Shown here one piece after another: positions 17,259 through 25,849 of a stretch of 64,000 nt of DNA (the first letter of the stretch is position 1; each line of letters opens with the position of its first letter). The stretch covers positions 79,828-143,827 of the forward strand of contig NZ_JAHCDD010000002.1 in assembly GCF_018413525.1 (NCBI RefSeq), read 5' to 3'. The notes beneath the pieces are model-generated. The model was not told where the DNA came from and made no database searches. It saw only the letters and a list, made by a program, of their open reading frames with translations. This DNA comes from Acidovorax sp. CCYZU-2555 (GTDB taxonomy: Bacteria; Pseudomonadota; Gammaproteobacteria; Burkholderiales; Burkholderiaceae_C). A program made the position numbers and the translations under genes.

Positions 17259-17602
17259 GTGATCTGGTCGCTGGGATGTTGTCGCTGGCGTTGGCGTTTG
17301 CGGGCATGGCCGCGTTGGCCTTTGCCATGGAGCGCCACTATGAGCAGCTCACGGGAGCGCGTGCCTTGCCGCCTGCGCGGCGGCTGCGCTGTCTGGGCGC
17401 GGCGCTGTTGCTGGTGTCGGCGCTGCCCTGTGTCCGGGTCTGGGGCGTTACAGTGGGCAGCGTCGCCTGGCTGGGCTTTCTGTCGGCCGGCGCCATCGTC
17501 TGCGTGGCGTTGATCAGCGCCGCGCCGCGCTGGGCCGCGCGCGCGGCCGCAGTAGTCGGCGCGGCAGCGGTGCTGGCGCTGGGCCAGGCTTTTGCGCGCT
17601 GA
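17255..17602 (+). CDS. DUF3325 small membrane protein
   Basis: A 115-residue protein with three or four hydrophobic helices (MLSLALAFAGMAALAFAM, CLGAALLLVSALPCVRVWG, SVAWLGFLSAGAIVCVALI, AAAVVGAAAVLALGQAF). MERHYEQL after the first helix is typical of DUF3325. It overlaps the PepSY gene by 4 bases and ends the iron operon. It converges on the helicase gene with 9 bases between them. Function unknown beyond association with TonB-linked iron uptake. Confidence 0.8.
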   Translation: MSDLVAGMLSLALAFAGMAALAFAMERHYEQLTGARALPPARRLRCLGAALLLVSALPCVRVWGVTVGSVAWLGFLSAGAIVCVALISAAPRWAARAAAVVGAAAVLALGQAFAR

Positions 17603-17611
17603 CCCTGGCGC

Positions 17612-19891
17612 TCAGCCCCACCAAACGGGCATCAGCCGCCGCACTTCATCGCGCGCAAAACGGTCGTCCATCAGAAACAGCTCGCCGGTATCTTTTTCGG
17701 ACCGGATCACGCGGCCCGCGGCCTGCACCACCTTGCGCAGGCCGGGAAACAGATAGGTGTAGTCGTAGCCGGTGCGCATGCCGAAGCGCTGCTGCATACA
17801 GCGCTTCATGCTTTCGTTGACCGGGTTGAGTTGCGGCAGGCCCAGCGTGGCGATGAACGCGCCTATCAGCCGATCGCCGGGAAGGTCTATGCCTTCGCCG
17901 AACGCTCCGCCCAGCACCGCAAAGCCCAGGCCCTGGCCGCCGGCCTGGAAGCGGTCTATGAAAGCCTGGCGGCTGTCGGTGCCCATGGCGCGCACCTGGC
18001 GCCAGACCGGCGGCGCATCGGGGCGCGCGCACAGCGCGTCGGCGACACGCTCCAGATAGTCGAAGCTGCTGAAAAAGCACAGGTAGTTGCCGGGGCGCTT
18101 GTGGAACTGGTCGCAGATCAGCGCGACGATGCGGTCGATCGAAGCTTCGCGGTCCTGGTAGCGCGTGGACACATCGCGCACGATGTGCACGGCCAGCTGC
18201 GCGGCCTTGAACGGCGCGGGAACGTCGATCCACGGCGTGTCTGCGGGCAGGCCCAGCGTGTCGCGGTAGAACGCGGCCGGGCTCAGCGTGCCCGAGAACA
18301 GCACCGTCGCATGCGCGGCCGCATGGCGCGCGAGCAGGTGGGGCGCGGGAATCACATTGCGCACGCACAGCGTGGCCGCGCGCTTGCGCCCGCGCTGCGG
18401 CGCGAGCAGGGTGATGTCGAACAGCGCGTTGTCGTCGAGCTTTTCTTCAAGCACGGCGAACTGCAGCGCCTCGAGATAAAAGCCCAGCACCGGGTCGCCG
18501 GGCAGCATGGGGTGATCGGCGTTGGCTTCGGCGATCAGCGAGACGGCTTTTTGCAGTGCGGCCATGAAGTCGAGCGGCACCTGCGCATGGCATTCATAGG
18601 TCTGCTGCTGGCTTTCATGCAGCGTGTTCCACGCGCGCTGCAGTGCGTTCAGCGACGTGCGAATGCGGCCCTTGGCGTGTTTGCGCGCCGCCGCGAGCGC
18701 GAGCGGCGACAGCTCGGCGGTGTACATGCTGCGCGCGCGGTCCAGCAGGTTGTGCGCCTCGTCGACCAGCACGCCGACTTTCCAGTGATTGGCCTGGGTC
18801 AACGCATGCAGCATCGCCGAGCCGTCGTAGAAGTAGTTGTAGTCGCCGATGACCACATCGCTCCAGCGGGCCACTTCCTGCGTGAGGTAGTAGGGGCAGA
18901 TGTCGTGGGCCAGCGCCGCTTCGCGCAGGCGCGCGCTGTCCCAGACGGCGTGCACGTTCAGCACCGCGGCGCGCGCTTCGGGAAGGCGGTCGTAGAAGCC
19001 CTTGGCCAGCGGGCAGGAGTCGCCGTGGCAGGCCTTGTCGGGGTGCTCGCAGCTTTTCTCGCGCGACTGCAGCGTGAGCGCGCGCAGCGGCGCAGCGCCT
19101 GTGCTTTGCAGCTGGTGGTTGACCTGGGTCAGCGCCTGCGTGGCCAGGCCATGGCCCGTGCCCTTGGCGGTCAGGAAGAAGATCTTGTCCAGGCCTTGAT
19201 CGGGGCAGGCCTTGAGCATGGGAAACAACGTGCCTATGGTCTTGCCAATGCCTGTAGGCGCCTGGGCCATCAGGCAGTTGCCGCCTTCGGGCGCGCGCGC
19301 GCAGCGGTAGACGGCGACTGACAGCGTGCGCTGGCCGGCGCGAAAAGTGCCCAAGGGAAAGGCCAGCGCCGTGAGCGCCGCATCGCGCGCGCGGCGGTGG
19401 GCGTCTTCGCTTTGCGCCCAGCGCAGAAAGCGCGCGCATTGCGTCTCGAAGAACGCCTGCAGTTCGGCGGCCTCGAAGACTTCGGTGATGGCGTGCTCTT
19501 TCTGGTTGCCGATGTTGAAGTAGATCAGCGCCACCTTGAGCCGCGCCAGCGCGCGTTCGCGGCACAGCAGATGGCCGTAGATCTTCGCCTGCGCCCAATG
19601 CAGAGCGCGGTGGTTGGCGCGGATCGCGTCGAGGTTGCCGCGGTAGGTCTTGATTTCTTCGAGCTGCCCGGCCGCGGCGTCGTAGCCGTCGGCGCGGCCG
19701 CGCACGCGCAGCGTTTCGTAGTCGCCCTGCAGCGCCACTTCGGCTTCGTAATCGGCGCCGCGCCGTGACTGCACCAGCTGATGGCCTTCTATGCCCTGCA
19801 GCGCCGTGGGCGCGGGCGTGAAGCGCAGATCGAGGTCGCCCTGCTTGGCGGTGAACTCGCACAGCGTGCGCACGGAGACGGTGTAGCTCAC
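17612..19891 (-). CDS. DinG/Rad3-family Fe-S helicase with N-terminal PD-(D/E)XK nuclease motif
   Basis: A predicted 5'-3' DNA repair helicase of 759 residues. The N-terminus (SYTVSVRTLCEFTAKQGDLD) leads to a nuclease-like core GRADGYD...EEIKTYRG (D68, E79, K81). Helicase features follow: Walker A APTGIGKT (residues 211-218), four iron-sulfur cysteines (C281, C288, C293, C332; CEHPDKACHGDSC, ICPYYL), the DEAH box VLVDEAHN (377-380) and C-terminal motifs FSGTLSP, FFSSFDYLERV, GAFGEGIDLPGD and QAAGRVIRSEKD. The GTG at 19891 was chosen because it forms a GTGA overlap with the FAN1 stop and gives the expected N-terminus; an ATG 36 bases upstream is possible. It is translationally coupled to FAN1. 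Confidence 0.87.
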   Translation of the reverse strand: MSYTVSVRTLCEFTAKQGDLDLRFTPAPTALQGIEGHQLVQSRRGADYEAEVALQGDYETLRVRGRADGYDAAAGQLEEIKTYRGNLDAIRANHRALHWAQAKIYGHLLCRERALARLKVALIYFNIGNQKEHAITEVFEAAELQAFFETQCARFLRWAQSEDAHRRARDAALTALAFPLGTFRAGQRTLSVAVYRCARAPEGGNCLMAQAPTGIGKTIGTLFPMLKACPDQGLDKIFFLTAKGTGHGLATQALTQVNHQLQSTGAAPLRALTLQSREKSCEHPDKACHGDSCPLAKGFYDRLPEARAAVLNVHAVWDSARLREAALAHDICPYYLTQEVARWSDVVIGDYNYFYDGSAMLHALTQANHWKVGVLVDEAHNLLDRARSMYTAELSPLALAAARKHAKGRIRTSLNALQRAWNTLHESQQQTYECHAQVPLDFMAALQKAVSLIAEANADHPMLPGDPVLGFYLEALQFAVLEEKLDDNALFDITLLAPQRGRKRAATLCVRNVIPAPHLLARHAAAHATVLFSGTLSPAAFYRDTLGLPADTPWIDVPAPFKAAQLAVHIVRDVSTRYQDREASIDRIVALICDQFHKRPGNYLCFFSSFDYLERVADALCARPDAPPVWRQVRAMGTDSRQAFIDRFQAGGQGLGFAVLGGAFGEGIDLPGDRLIGAFIATLGLPQLNPVNESMKRCMQQRFGMRTGYDYTYLFPGLRKVVQAAGRVIRSEKDTGELFLMDDRFARDEVRRLMPVWWG

Positions 19892-21564
19892 GGCGCGTCC
19901 CCGGCCACGCGCCATTGCACATGGCATACGCTCACGGGAATGCCGTGCTCACTGCAGTATTGCAGCCAGCGGATCTGGTTGTCCTGCAGTTTGTCGCCAG
20001 GGCCTTTGACTTCGACGAGTTCGTAGCGCTGTTCGGCGGGCCAGAAACGCACCAGGTCGGGAAAGCCGCTGCGATTGGTCTTGACGTCGGCCATCAGCCG
20101 CGTGAACAGCAGCTTCAGATGCGCAGCGCTGATGCAGTCGAGCGCCAGGCGCAGCAGCGGCTCGGTCAGCAGGCCCCAGAACACAAACGGCGACTGCACG
20201 CCTTGCTTTTCGGCGTAGCGCGCCAGAATGGTGTGTGTGTAGTCGGCGGTGTCGAGCTCGGCGAGGCAGCGCGCGAACTCGGTCGCGCGGCGCGCGCTGA
20301 AGTCGGGCGCGCTCAGATCGGCCGGGCCGCTTTGGAACGGATGGAAGAAAGCACCCTGCACGGGTGCGAAGATCGCGGGCCAGCACAGCAGGCCGAACAG
20401 CGAGTTGATCAGCGCGTTCTCGACATAGAACACCGGGCTGGTGTCGGTGTGCCAATGCGCACGCAGCGCGAATTCCACGGACAGCGGCGCCGCGGGCGGA
20501 TCGAGCACGATGTCCGCGCGCATCTGCACCAGCACCTGATTGGCCGCCGGGCGCGGGCGCGCTTTTGCCAGGCCCGTGTTGCGCAGCAGGCGCGGCAGCA
20601 TGCGCCGCAATTTCTGCAGTTCTTCGTCGCCTTCGGGCGCCTGTTGCGCCAGCAGCGCCTGCTGCAAGGCTTCTTCATGGCGCTCCAGGCGTTCGAGCAC
20701 GCGAATGCGCCGGTGGCGCGCGCCGGGGTAGCTGCACTGCGCATAGGTTTGCAGCGCTTCGTCCCAGAGCGCGGCGCGCTCGCAGGCATTGCCCAGGCGC
20801 AGCAGCAGCTTGGCGCGGCGTTTTTCCAGCCAGGGGTTGGGGCTTTCGCAGGCGGTCAGCGACTGCAGCACGGCAGCGCTGTCGGCGCCGTCTTCCAGTG
20901 CCTGCCTGCAGGCCTGCAGCGCAAGATAAGCGTCGATGTCGGCACGCGTCTGAAAGGCGCGCGAAGCGGCGTCGAAGGCCACGCTTTCGTACTTGAACAC
21001 GCCCAGGTCGGCGAGCACGAACTCGGTCCAGTTCTGGTGCAGGTTGCCGAAGAACATCAGCCGCAGGCGCTCGCTGAGTTCGCCCAGCATCACGCGCCAT
21101 ACGGGCTCGCTGGCCTGCGGATGCCATTCGGCGTAGCGCCGCGGCGCGACATGCACGCTGGCCAATGCTTGCAGCCAGTCGGATTTGCGCGTGCCGCTGC
21201 CGCGCGCTTCGCCTGCGAACACGCTGGTGAGTTCGGCGCGCGTGTGCAGATCGAACAGCTCGTCGAGCTGCATGGGGGTCTCGGTATCGAGCCAGCCCAG
21301 AGCGAGCAAGGGTTGGGCCGCGGCTTCTATCCCCGGAATCTCGTCATAGACCAGCTTGGACGCGCGAAACCACGGCCCGCGGCGCATCAGCATGCGCACC
21401 AGCAAGGCCTGGGACAGCGGCGCCAGCGCGCCGAACTGCGCGAGAAAGTCGCGTTCGCGCGCATCGAGCAGGTCGCTGTAGCGCTGCTCTATCCAGGCCA
21501 GCGCGCGCTCGAAGTTGTGCAGATAGTAATAGCGGTGCGGGGGCACCAGACCGACGGTCACCAT
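19888..21564 (-). CDS. FAN1-type VRR-NUC structure-specific nuclease
   Basis: The bacterial homologue of FAN1, which incises DNA flaps and helps unhook interstrand crosslinks. 558 residues. The N-terminal region (YYYLHNFERALAWIEQRY) leads to an SAP-like DNA-binding segment (LLVRMLMRRGPWFRASKLVYDEI), a helical TPR-like middle, and a C-terminal VRR-NUC domain: LLTEPLLRLAL, then RSGFPDLVRF and YELVEVKGPGDKLQDNQ. Catalytic residues are D503, E518 and K520; the D-to-E spacing of 15 equals human FAN1 D960/E975/K977. It overlaps the helicase by 4 bases. A LexA-like box about 100 bases upstream suggests DNA-damage induction. Confidence 0.9.
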   Translation of the reverse strand: MVTVGLVPPHRYYYLHNFERALAWIEQRYSDLLDARERDFLAQFGALAPLSQALLVRMLMRRGPWFRASKLVYDEIPGIEAAAQPLLALGWLDTETPMQLDELFDLHTRAELTSVFAGEARGSGTRKSDWLQALASVHVAPRRYAEWHPQASEPVWRVMLGELSERLRLMFFGNLHQNWTEFVLADLGVFKYESVAFDAASRAFQTRADIDAYLALQACRQALEDGADSAAVLQSLTACESPNPWLEKRRAKLLLRLGNACERAALWDEALQTYAQCSYPGARHRRIRVLERLERHEEALQQALLAQQAPEGDEELQKLRRMLPRLLRNTGLAKARPRPAANQVLVQMRADIVLDPPAAPLSVEFALRAHWHTDTSPVFYVENALINSLFGLLCWPAIFAPVQGAFFHPFQSGPADLSAPDFSARRATEFARCLAELDTADYTHTILARYAEKQGVQSPFVFWGLLTEPLLRLALDCISAAHLKLLFTRLMADVKTNRSGFPDLVRFWPAEQRYELVEVKGPGDKLQDNQIRWLQYCSEHGIPVSVCHVQWRVAGDAP

Positions 21565-21911
21565 GTTTCAATCCGCAGTCTTGGCCTGCAGGGGCCGCGC
21601 GCCGGCAGGTGGGCGCGCAACGCGCAAATCAGGGCCATCGACAGGTGTGAGCATGTGCATACTGTACATAAGTACATGTTTTTGGACTGAAAAAGAACCC
21701 ATGGAACGCACTTTGCTACTTTGTCTGTAGCGAGGCGTGCTGCCGGCGCGCGCGCCTTGGCGTTTTGTGGCATTCGCGCCAGCGCCAGGCGCGGCGCCGC
21801 ATTTGTCGTTCATCCTGCGGGCATCCGCAGGCACAATCGCTGCTTGCAAAAGATGGGGGGATGCGTGCCGCATCCGTGGGGTCGATCGCAATTTCAAATC
21901 CAGAGGTCACA
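21565..21911. other. Intergenic region between FAN1 and livK (347 bases)
   Basis: Divergent promoter region. It holds the LexA-like box near the FAN1 side and an imperfect C/G hairpin (CCTGCGGGCATCCGCAGG, 21812-21829) nearer livK. I see no convincing gene; the small open frames here have no recognisable content. Confidence 0.6.
21662..21677 (-). promoter_or_regulatory. LexA-like SOS box upstream of FAN1
   Basis: CTGTACATAAGTACAT fits the CTGT-N8-ACAG LexA consensus with one end mismatch. Its core TGTAC-N4-GTACA is a perfect dyad. It lies 98 bases upstream of the FAN1 ATG, in an AT-rich island, with no other gene that it could plausibly serve except distant livK. Confidence 0.6.
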
Positions 21912-23111
21912 ATGTTTGCTCTTTTCGCTTCCCGGTTAGTCAAGGGTGTTGCCACGGTTGCCGTGGGTTCGGTGGCCGTGCTGGCCCAGGCGCAGACGCC
22001 GGCTCCGATCAAGGTGGGTGTGGCGCTGGACATTTCGGGCCCGTTCGCGGCGCCCGGCGCTGAAATTCGCGACGGCCTGAATCTGGCCATCAAGCTGCTG
22101 GGCAGCAAGCTCGGCGGCGTGCCCGCCGAATTCATCCAGGCCGACATGGCCGGCAACCCCGAGCAGGCGCGCCAGTTGGTCGACCGCTTCATCCAGCGCG
22201 AAAAGATCGATCTGTTCACCGGCCCCGTGGCTTCGAACGTGGCGCTGGCCGTGGGCCCCACGCTGTTCGCGGCCAAGGTGCCTTACCTGTCGGCCAATGC
22301 AGGCCCCAGCCAGCTCGCGGGCGCGCAGTGCAATGCCTACTTCTTCGGCACCAGCTACCAGAACGATTCCATGCACGAGGCCGCGGGCCAGTACGCCGCC
22401 AACAAGGGCTACAACAAGGTCGTGATCATGGCGCCCAACTACCCCGCGGGCAAGGATGCGCTCAACGGTTTCAAGCGCCTGTACAAGAAGCCGCTGGCCG
22501 ACGAGATCTACACCAAGGTCGGTCAGCTCGACTTCGCCGCCGAGCTGGCCCAGCTGCGCGCGGCCAAGCCCGAAGCGGTCTACATCTTCCAGGCCGGCGG
22601 CATGGGCATCAACTTCATCAAGCAGTTCATGGCCGCGGGCCTGAACAAGGACATCACGCTGATCTCCTCGCCGTTCACTGCCGACGAGGACATCATCCCG
22701 GCCGTGGGCAACTCGATGGTCGGCCTGTTCAACGCCTCGTCGTATGCGCATGACCTGCCGGTGGCCGCCAACCAGAAATTCGTCGCCGAGTTCCGCAAGG
22801 CCTACAACGGCCGCTACCCGTCGCTGTACGCGGCGTTCGCGTACGACGTGGTGATGAACATGGACGCGGCGGTCAAGCAATTGGGCGGCAAGGTCAGCGA
22901 CAAGCCGGCGCTGGCCAAGGCGCTCAAGACCGCGTCATTCGACTCGGTGCGCGGCCCGGTCAAGTACGGCAACAACCAGTTCCTGATCCAGGACTATTAC
23001 CTGCGCAAGGTGGTGCAGGGCGCCGACGGCCGCGTGACCAATCAGCTGCAGCCGGGCAAGGTGCTGACTGCGCATCAGGATGCGTTTGCCAGCCAATGCG
23101 CCTTGAAGTAA
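21912..23111 (+). CDS. ABC transporter periplasmic binding protein, branched-chain amino acid/amide type
   Basis: A 399-residue class I periplasmic binding protein (Peripla_BP_6), with a signal peptide (MFALFASRLVKGVATVAVGS, cut after QAQ). Family landmarks are IKVGVALDISGPFAAPG, AEFIQADMAGNPEQARQLVDRFI, the hinge segment FTGPVASNVALAVGPTL, and YAAFAYDVVMNMDAAVKQLG. LivK homologues bind leucine-like amino acids, but related systems take aromatic acids, urea or amides, so the ligand is open. The ATG at 21912 follows AGAGGTCAC. Four transport genes follow in order. Confidence 0.88.
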   Translation: MFALFASRLVKGVATVAVGSVAVLAQAQTPAPIKVGVALDISGPFAAPGAEIRDGLNLAIKLLGSKLGGVPAEFIQADMAGNPEQARQLVDRFIQREKIDLFTGPVASNVALAVGPTLFAAKVPYLSANAGPSQLAGAQCNAYFFGTSYQNDSMHEAAGQYAANKGYNKVVIMAPNYPAGKDALNGFKRLYKKPLADEIYTKVGQLDFAAELAQLRAAKPEAVYIFQAGGMGINFIKQFMAAGLNKDITLISSPFTADEDIIPAVGNSMVGLFNASSYAHDLPVAANQKFVAEFRKAYNGRYPSLYAAFAYDVVMNMDAAVKQLGGKVSDKPALAKALKTASFDSVRGPVKYGNNQFLIQDYYLRKVVQGADGRVTNQLQPGKVLTAHQDAFASQCALK

Positions 23112-23135
23112 TTGGGCTGGGAGTTCGAGGGCGGG

Positions 23136-23183
23136 CCGTTCATCCTTCGATCGTTCGACAGGCTCAGGACTCAGGACGAACGG
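23136..23183. repeat. REP-like intergenic palindromic element with internal micro-duplications
   Basis: Outer arms CCGTTCATCC and GGACGAACGG pair with one mismatch. The inside resembles the CTTCGACAGGCTCAGGAC element seen between genes in many Burkholderiales. Here it carries short tandem duplications (TTCGATCG/TTCGA and CAGGACT/CAGGAC). It lies between livK and livH, where it could shape differential expression of the binding protein (inference). Confidence 0.6.
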
Positions 23184-23208
23184 ATAACCCGATGGCGCGG
23201 AGCGGCGA

Positions 23209-24126
23209 ATGGATGTGACTTTTTTTCTCGAACAGATCTTCAACGGTCTGGGCTATGGCTTCATGCTGTTCCTGCTCGCGGCCGGGCTGACGCTGGTGTT
23301 CGGCATCATGGATACGCTGAACCTGGCCCACGGCTCGCTGTTCATGGTCGGCGGCTATGTGTCGGCGAGCGTGCATGCGCAATCGGGGTCGTTCATCGCC
23401 GCGGTGCTGGTCGCCGTGGTGGTGACGGTGCTGCTGGCCGTGCTGCTGGAAGCCTTGCTGGTGCGCAAGCTCTACGGCCGCGACCATCTGTCCCAGGTGC
23501 TGGCGACGTTCGGCATCGTGCTGGTCGCCGATGACGTGGTGAAGTTCATCTGGGGGCCGTCGCCCATCATGGCGCCCACGCCCGCGCTGCTGTCGGGGCC
23601 CATCGAGCTGCTGGGCCTGCCGTATCCGTCGTACCGTCTGCTGATCCTCACGGCAGGCCTGGCCGTGGCCGCGGGGCTTTATCTGCTGGTCAATCACAGC
23701 AAGCTGGGCATGCTGGTGCGCGCGGGCGCGTCGAACCGGGCCATGGCCGAGTTCATGGGCGTGCGCGTGTCGCGGGTCTTCACCATCGTGTTCGCGCTGG
23801 GCGCGGCGCTCGCGGCGCTGGCGGGCGCGCTGATGGGGCCGATCAGCGCCGTACAGATAGGCATGGGGGAGTCGATCCTGATTCCCGCGCTGGTGGTGAT
23901 CGTGATCGGCGGCATTGGCTCGGTGCGCGGCGCGTTCGTCGCGAGCCTGCTGGTTGGCCTGGTCGATACCGCCGGCCGCGCTTTTTTGCCGCCGCTGCTG
24001 CGCGAAGTGCTGTCGCCCGCGCTGGCCGCCGATGTCGGCCCCGCGATCTCGAGCATCGCCATGTACATGCTGATGGCCGGCGTGCTGGTCTTCAAGCCTT
24101 CGGGACTGTTCCCGGCCCGTGTATGA
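23209..24126 (+). CDS. ABC transporter permease, LivH type
   Basis: A 305-residue inner-membrane permease with about eight helices. Landmarks are FFLEQIFNGLGYGFMLFLLAAGLTLVFGIMDTLNLAHGSLFM near the N-terminus, VLATFGIVLVADDVVKFIWG, the EAA-like loop NRAMAEFMGVRVSRVFTIVFALGAALAALAGALMGP, and VIVIGGIGSVRGAFVASLLVGLVD. It pairs with the LivM-type permease, whose start overlaps its stop (ATGA). Confidence 0.9.
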   Translation: MDVTFFLEQIFNGLGYGFMLFLLAAGLTLVFGIMDTLNLAHGSLFMVGGYVSASVHAQSGSFIAAVLVAVVVTVLLAVLLEALLVRKLYGRDHLSQVLATFGIVLVADDVVKFIWGPSPIMAPTPALLSGPIELLGLPYPSYRLLILTAGLAVAAGLYLLVNHSKLGMLVRAGASNRAMAEFMGVRVSRVFTIVFALGAALAALAGALMGPISAVQIGMGESILIPALVVIVIGGIGSVRGAFVASLLVGLVDTAGRAFLPPLLREVLSPALAADVGPAISSIAMYMLMAGVLVFKPSGLFPARV

Positions 24127-25097
24127 GTGAGTCTTCCATGAATTCCAAGGCTTCGCCCTGGGGCGCGCGCGCCGGCATCGCCGTGCTGGTGCTGGCCCTG
24201 GCGCTGGTTCCGCTGCTCGCGCCGCTGTTCGATCTCGATTACTACACCGGCTTCGTGCGCCGGCTGATGATCGTCGCGCTGGCCGCGGCGAGCCTGAATT
24301 TCCTGATGGGCCGCGTGGGCCTGGTGGCGCTGGGCCATGCGGGCTTTGTCGGCGTGGGCGCATACGCGGTCGCGGCGCTGGCCGAGGCCGGCTTTTCTTC
24401 GGCCTGGCTGATCTGGGGCGTGGCGAGCGTGGCGGGCGTGGTCGTTGCCGGCCTCATAGGCGCGGTCGCGCTGCGCACCAAGGGCGTGTACTTCATCATG
24501 ATCACGCTGGCGTTCGCGCAGATGCTGTTCTATCTCGCGGTGTCGCTGCGCAAGTACGGCGGCGACGACGGCTATACGCTCTACGCGCCGCTGAATCTGA
24601 TCGGCGGCGAGAACGCGATCGCTGCCAGCGGCGCGCCGCTGTATTGGGTGGTGCTGGCCATCGTGGCGCTGGTGCTGCTGGCGCTGTGGCGTGTCGAAGC
24701 CTCGCATTTCGGCCGCGCGCTCGAAGGCATTCGCGACAACGAGACGCGCATGCAGGCCATGGGCTATCCCACCTACCTTCTGAAGCTGTGCGCATTCGCC
24801 GCGGCCGGCGGTGTCGCCAGTCTGTCGGGCGCGCTGATCGCGACGCAAAACGGCTTCATCAGCCCCTCGCTGATGCACTGGACGCAATCGGCGCTGTTCA
24901 TCGTGATGGTGGTCATAGGCGGCGTGGGCCGGCGCTGGGGCGCGCCGCTGGGCGTGGCCGTGTGGCTGGTGTTCGAGGAAGTGCTCAAGCAATTCACCGA
25001 GTACTGGCATGCGCCCATGGGTCTGCTGCTGATTGCCGTGGTGTTTCTCGCGCCCAAGGGCTTGTCCGCACTCGCATCGAGAAAGGCCGCGCCATGA
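24123..25097 (+). CDS. ABC transporter permease, LivM type
   Basis: A 324-residue permease: FVRRLMIVALAAASLNFLMGRVGLVALGHAGFVGVGAYAVA, LRTKGVYFIMITLAFAQMLFYLAVSLRKYGGDDG, the cytoplasmic coupling loop FGRALEGIRDNETRMQAMGYPTYLLKL, and IVMVVIGGVGRRWGAPLG. The ATG at 24123 overlaps the livH stop; a second in-frame ATG 15 bases later is an alternative. It forms the transmembrane channel with LivH. Confidence 0.9.
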   Translation: MSESSMNSKASPWGARAGIAVLVLALALVPLLAPLFDLDYYTGFVRRLMIVALAAASLNFLMGRVGLVALGHAGFVGVGAYAVAALAEAGFSSAWLIWGVASVAGVVVAGLIGAVALRTKGVYFIMITLAFAQMLFYLAVSLRKYGGDDGYTLYAPLNLIGGENAIAASGAPLYWVVLAIVALVLLALWRVEASHFGRALEGIRDNETRMQAMGYPTYLLKLCAFAAAGGVASLSGALIATQNGFISPSLMHWTQSALFIVMVVIGGVGRRWGAPLGVAVWLVFEEVLKQFTEYWHAPMGLLLIAVVFLAPKGLSALASRKAAP

Positions 25098-25849
25098 CGC
25101 TGCTGGTCGCGCATCAACTCGTCAAGCGCTTCGGCGCGCTGCTGGCCACGGACCATGTGAGCTTTGCGGTGAACGCCGGCGAAATCCACGCCTTGATAGG
25201 CCCCAACGGCGCGGGCAAGTCGACGCTGGTCAATCTGATTTCGGGGCTGCTGCCCGCCGATGGCGGCACGCTGTCGCTCGATGGCGTGGATCTCACGCAC
25301 CTCGCGCCGCACCGGCGCGTGGCCGCGGGGCTGTCGCGCTGTTTCCAGGTGACCAGCATCTTCCCGCAGCAGACCGTGGGCGAGAACCTGCTGCTCGCGG
25401 TGCAGGCGCATGCGGGCTCGAGCTTTCGCTTCGCCAGGCGCCGTGAAACCGACCATGATCTGCTCGCGGCCGCGCAGGCGCTCGCCGAGCGCGTGACGCT
25501 GGCCGGTGAGTGGAGCCGCGTCGCCGGCACCTTGCCGCATGGCGCGCAGCGCAAGCTCGATGTGGCGCTGGCGATCGCCGCGGCACCGAAGCTGCTGCTG
25601 CTCGACGAGCCCATGGCGGGCATGGGCCCGGTCGAGTCGGCCGAAATGGTCGAGCTGATTCAACGCCTGCGCCAGGACATGGCCATTTTGCTGATTGAAC
25701 ATGACATGGACGCGGTATTCCAGCTCGCCGACCGCATTTCGGTGCTGGTCTACGGCAAGGTGCTGACCAGCGGCACGGCGGCCGAGATCCAGGCCGATGC
25801 GCAGGTGCAGGCGGTGTATCTGGGCACCGAAGAAGAGGTGGGCGCATGA
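25094..25849 (+). CDS. ABC transporter ATP-binding protein, LivG type
   Basis: A 251-residue ATPase. Walker A is GPNGAGKST (about residues 35-43), the Q/H-loop region is CFQVTSIFPQQTVGENL, the signature motif is degenerate (GTLPHGAQRKLDVAL, in place of LSYGQQR), Walker B is KLLLLDEPMAGM and the switch His is in LIEHDMDAVF. C-terminal GTAAEIQADAQVQAVYLG is typical of LivG. The degenerate signature is unusual but the rest is intact. ATGA overlaps join it to livM and livF. Confidence 0.9.
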   Translation: MTLLVAHQLVKRFGALLATDHVSFAVNAGEIHALIGPNGAGKSTLVNLISGLLPADGGTLSLDGVDLTHLAPHRRVAAGLSRCFQVTSIFPQQTVGENLLLAVQAHAGSSFRFARRRETDHDLLAAAQALAERVTLAGEWSRVAGTLPHGAQRKLDVALAIAAAPKLLLLDEPMAGMGPVESAEMVELIQRLRQDMAILLIEHDMDAVFQLADRISVLVYGKVLTSGTAAEIQADAQVQAVYLGTEEEVGA

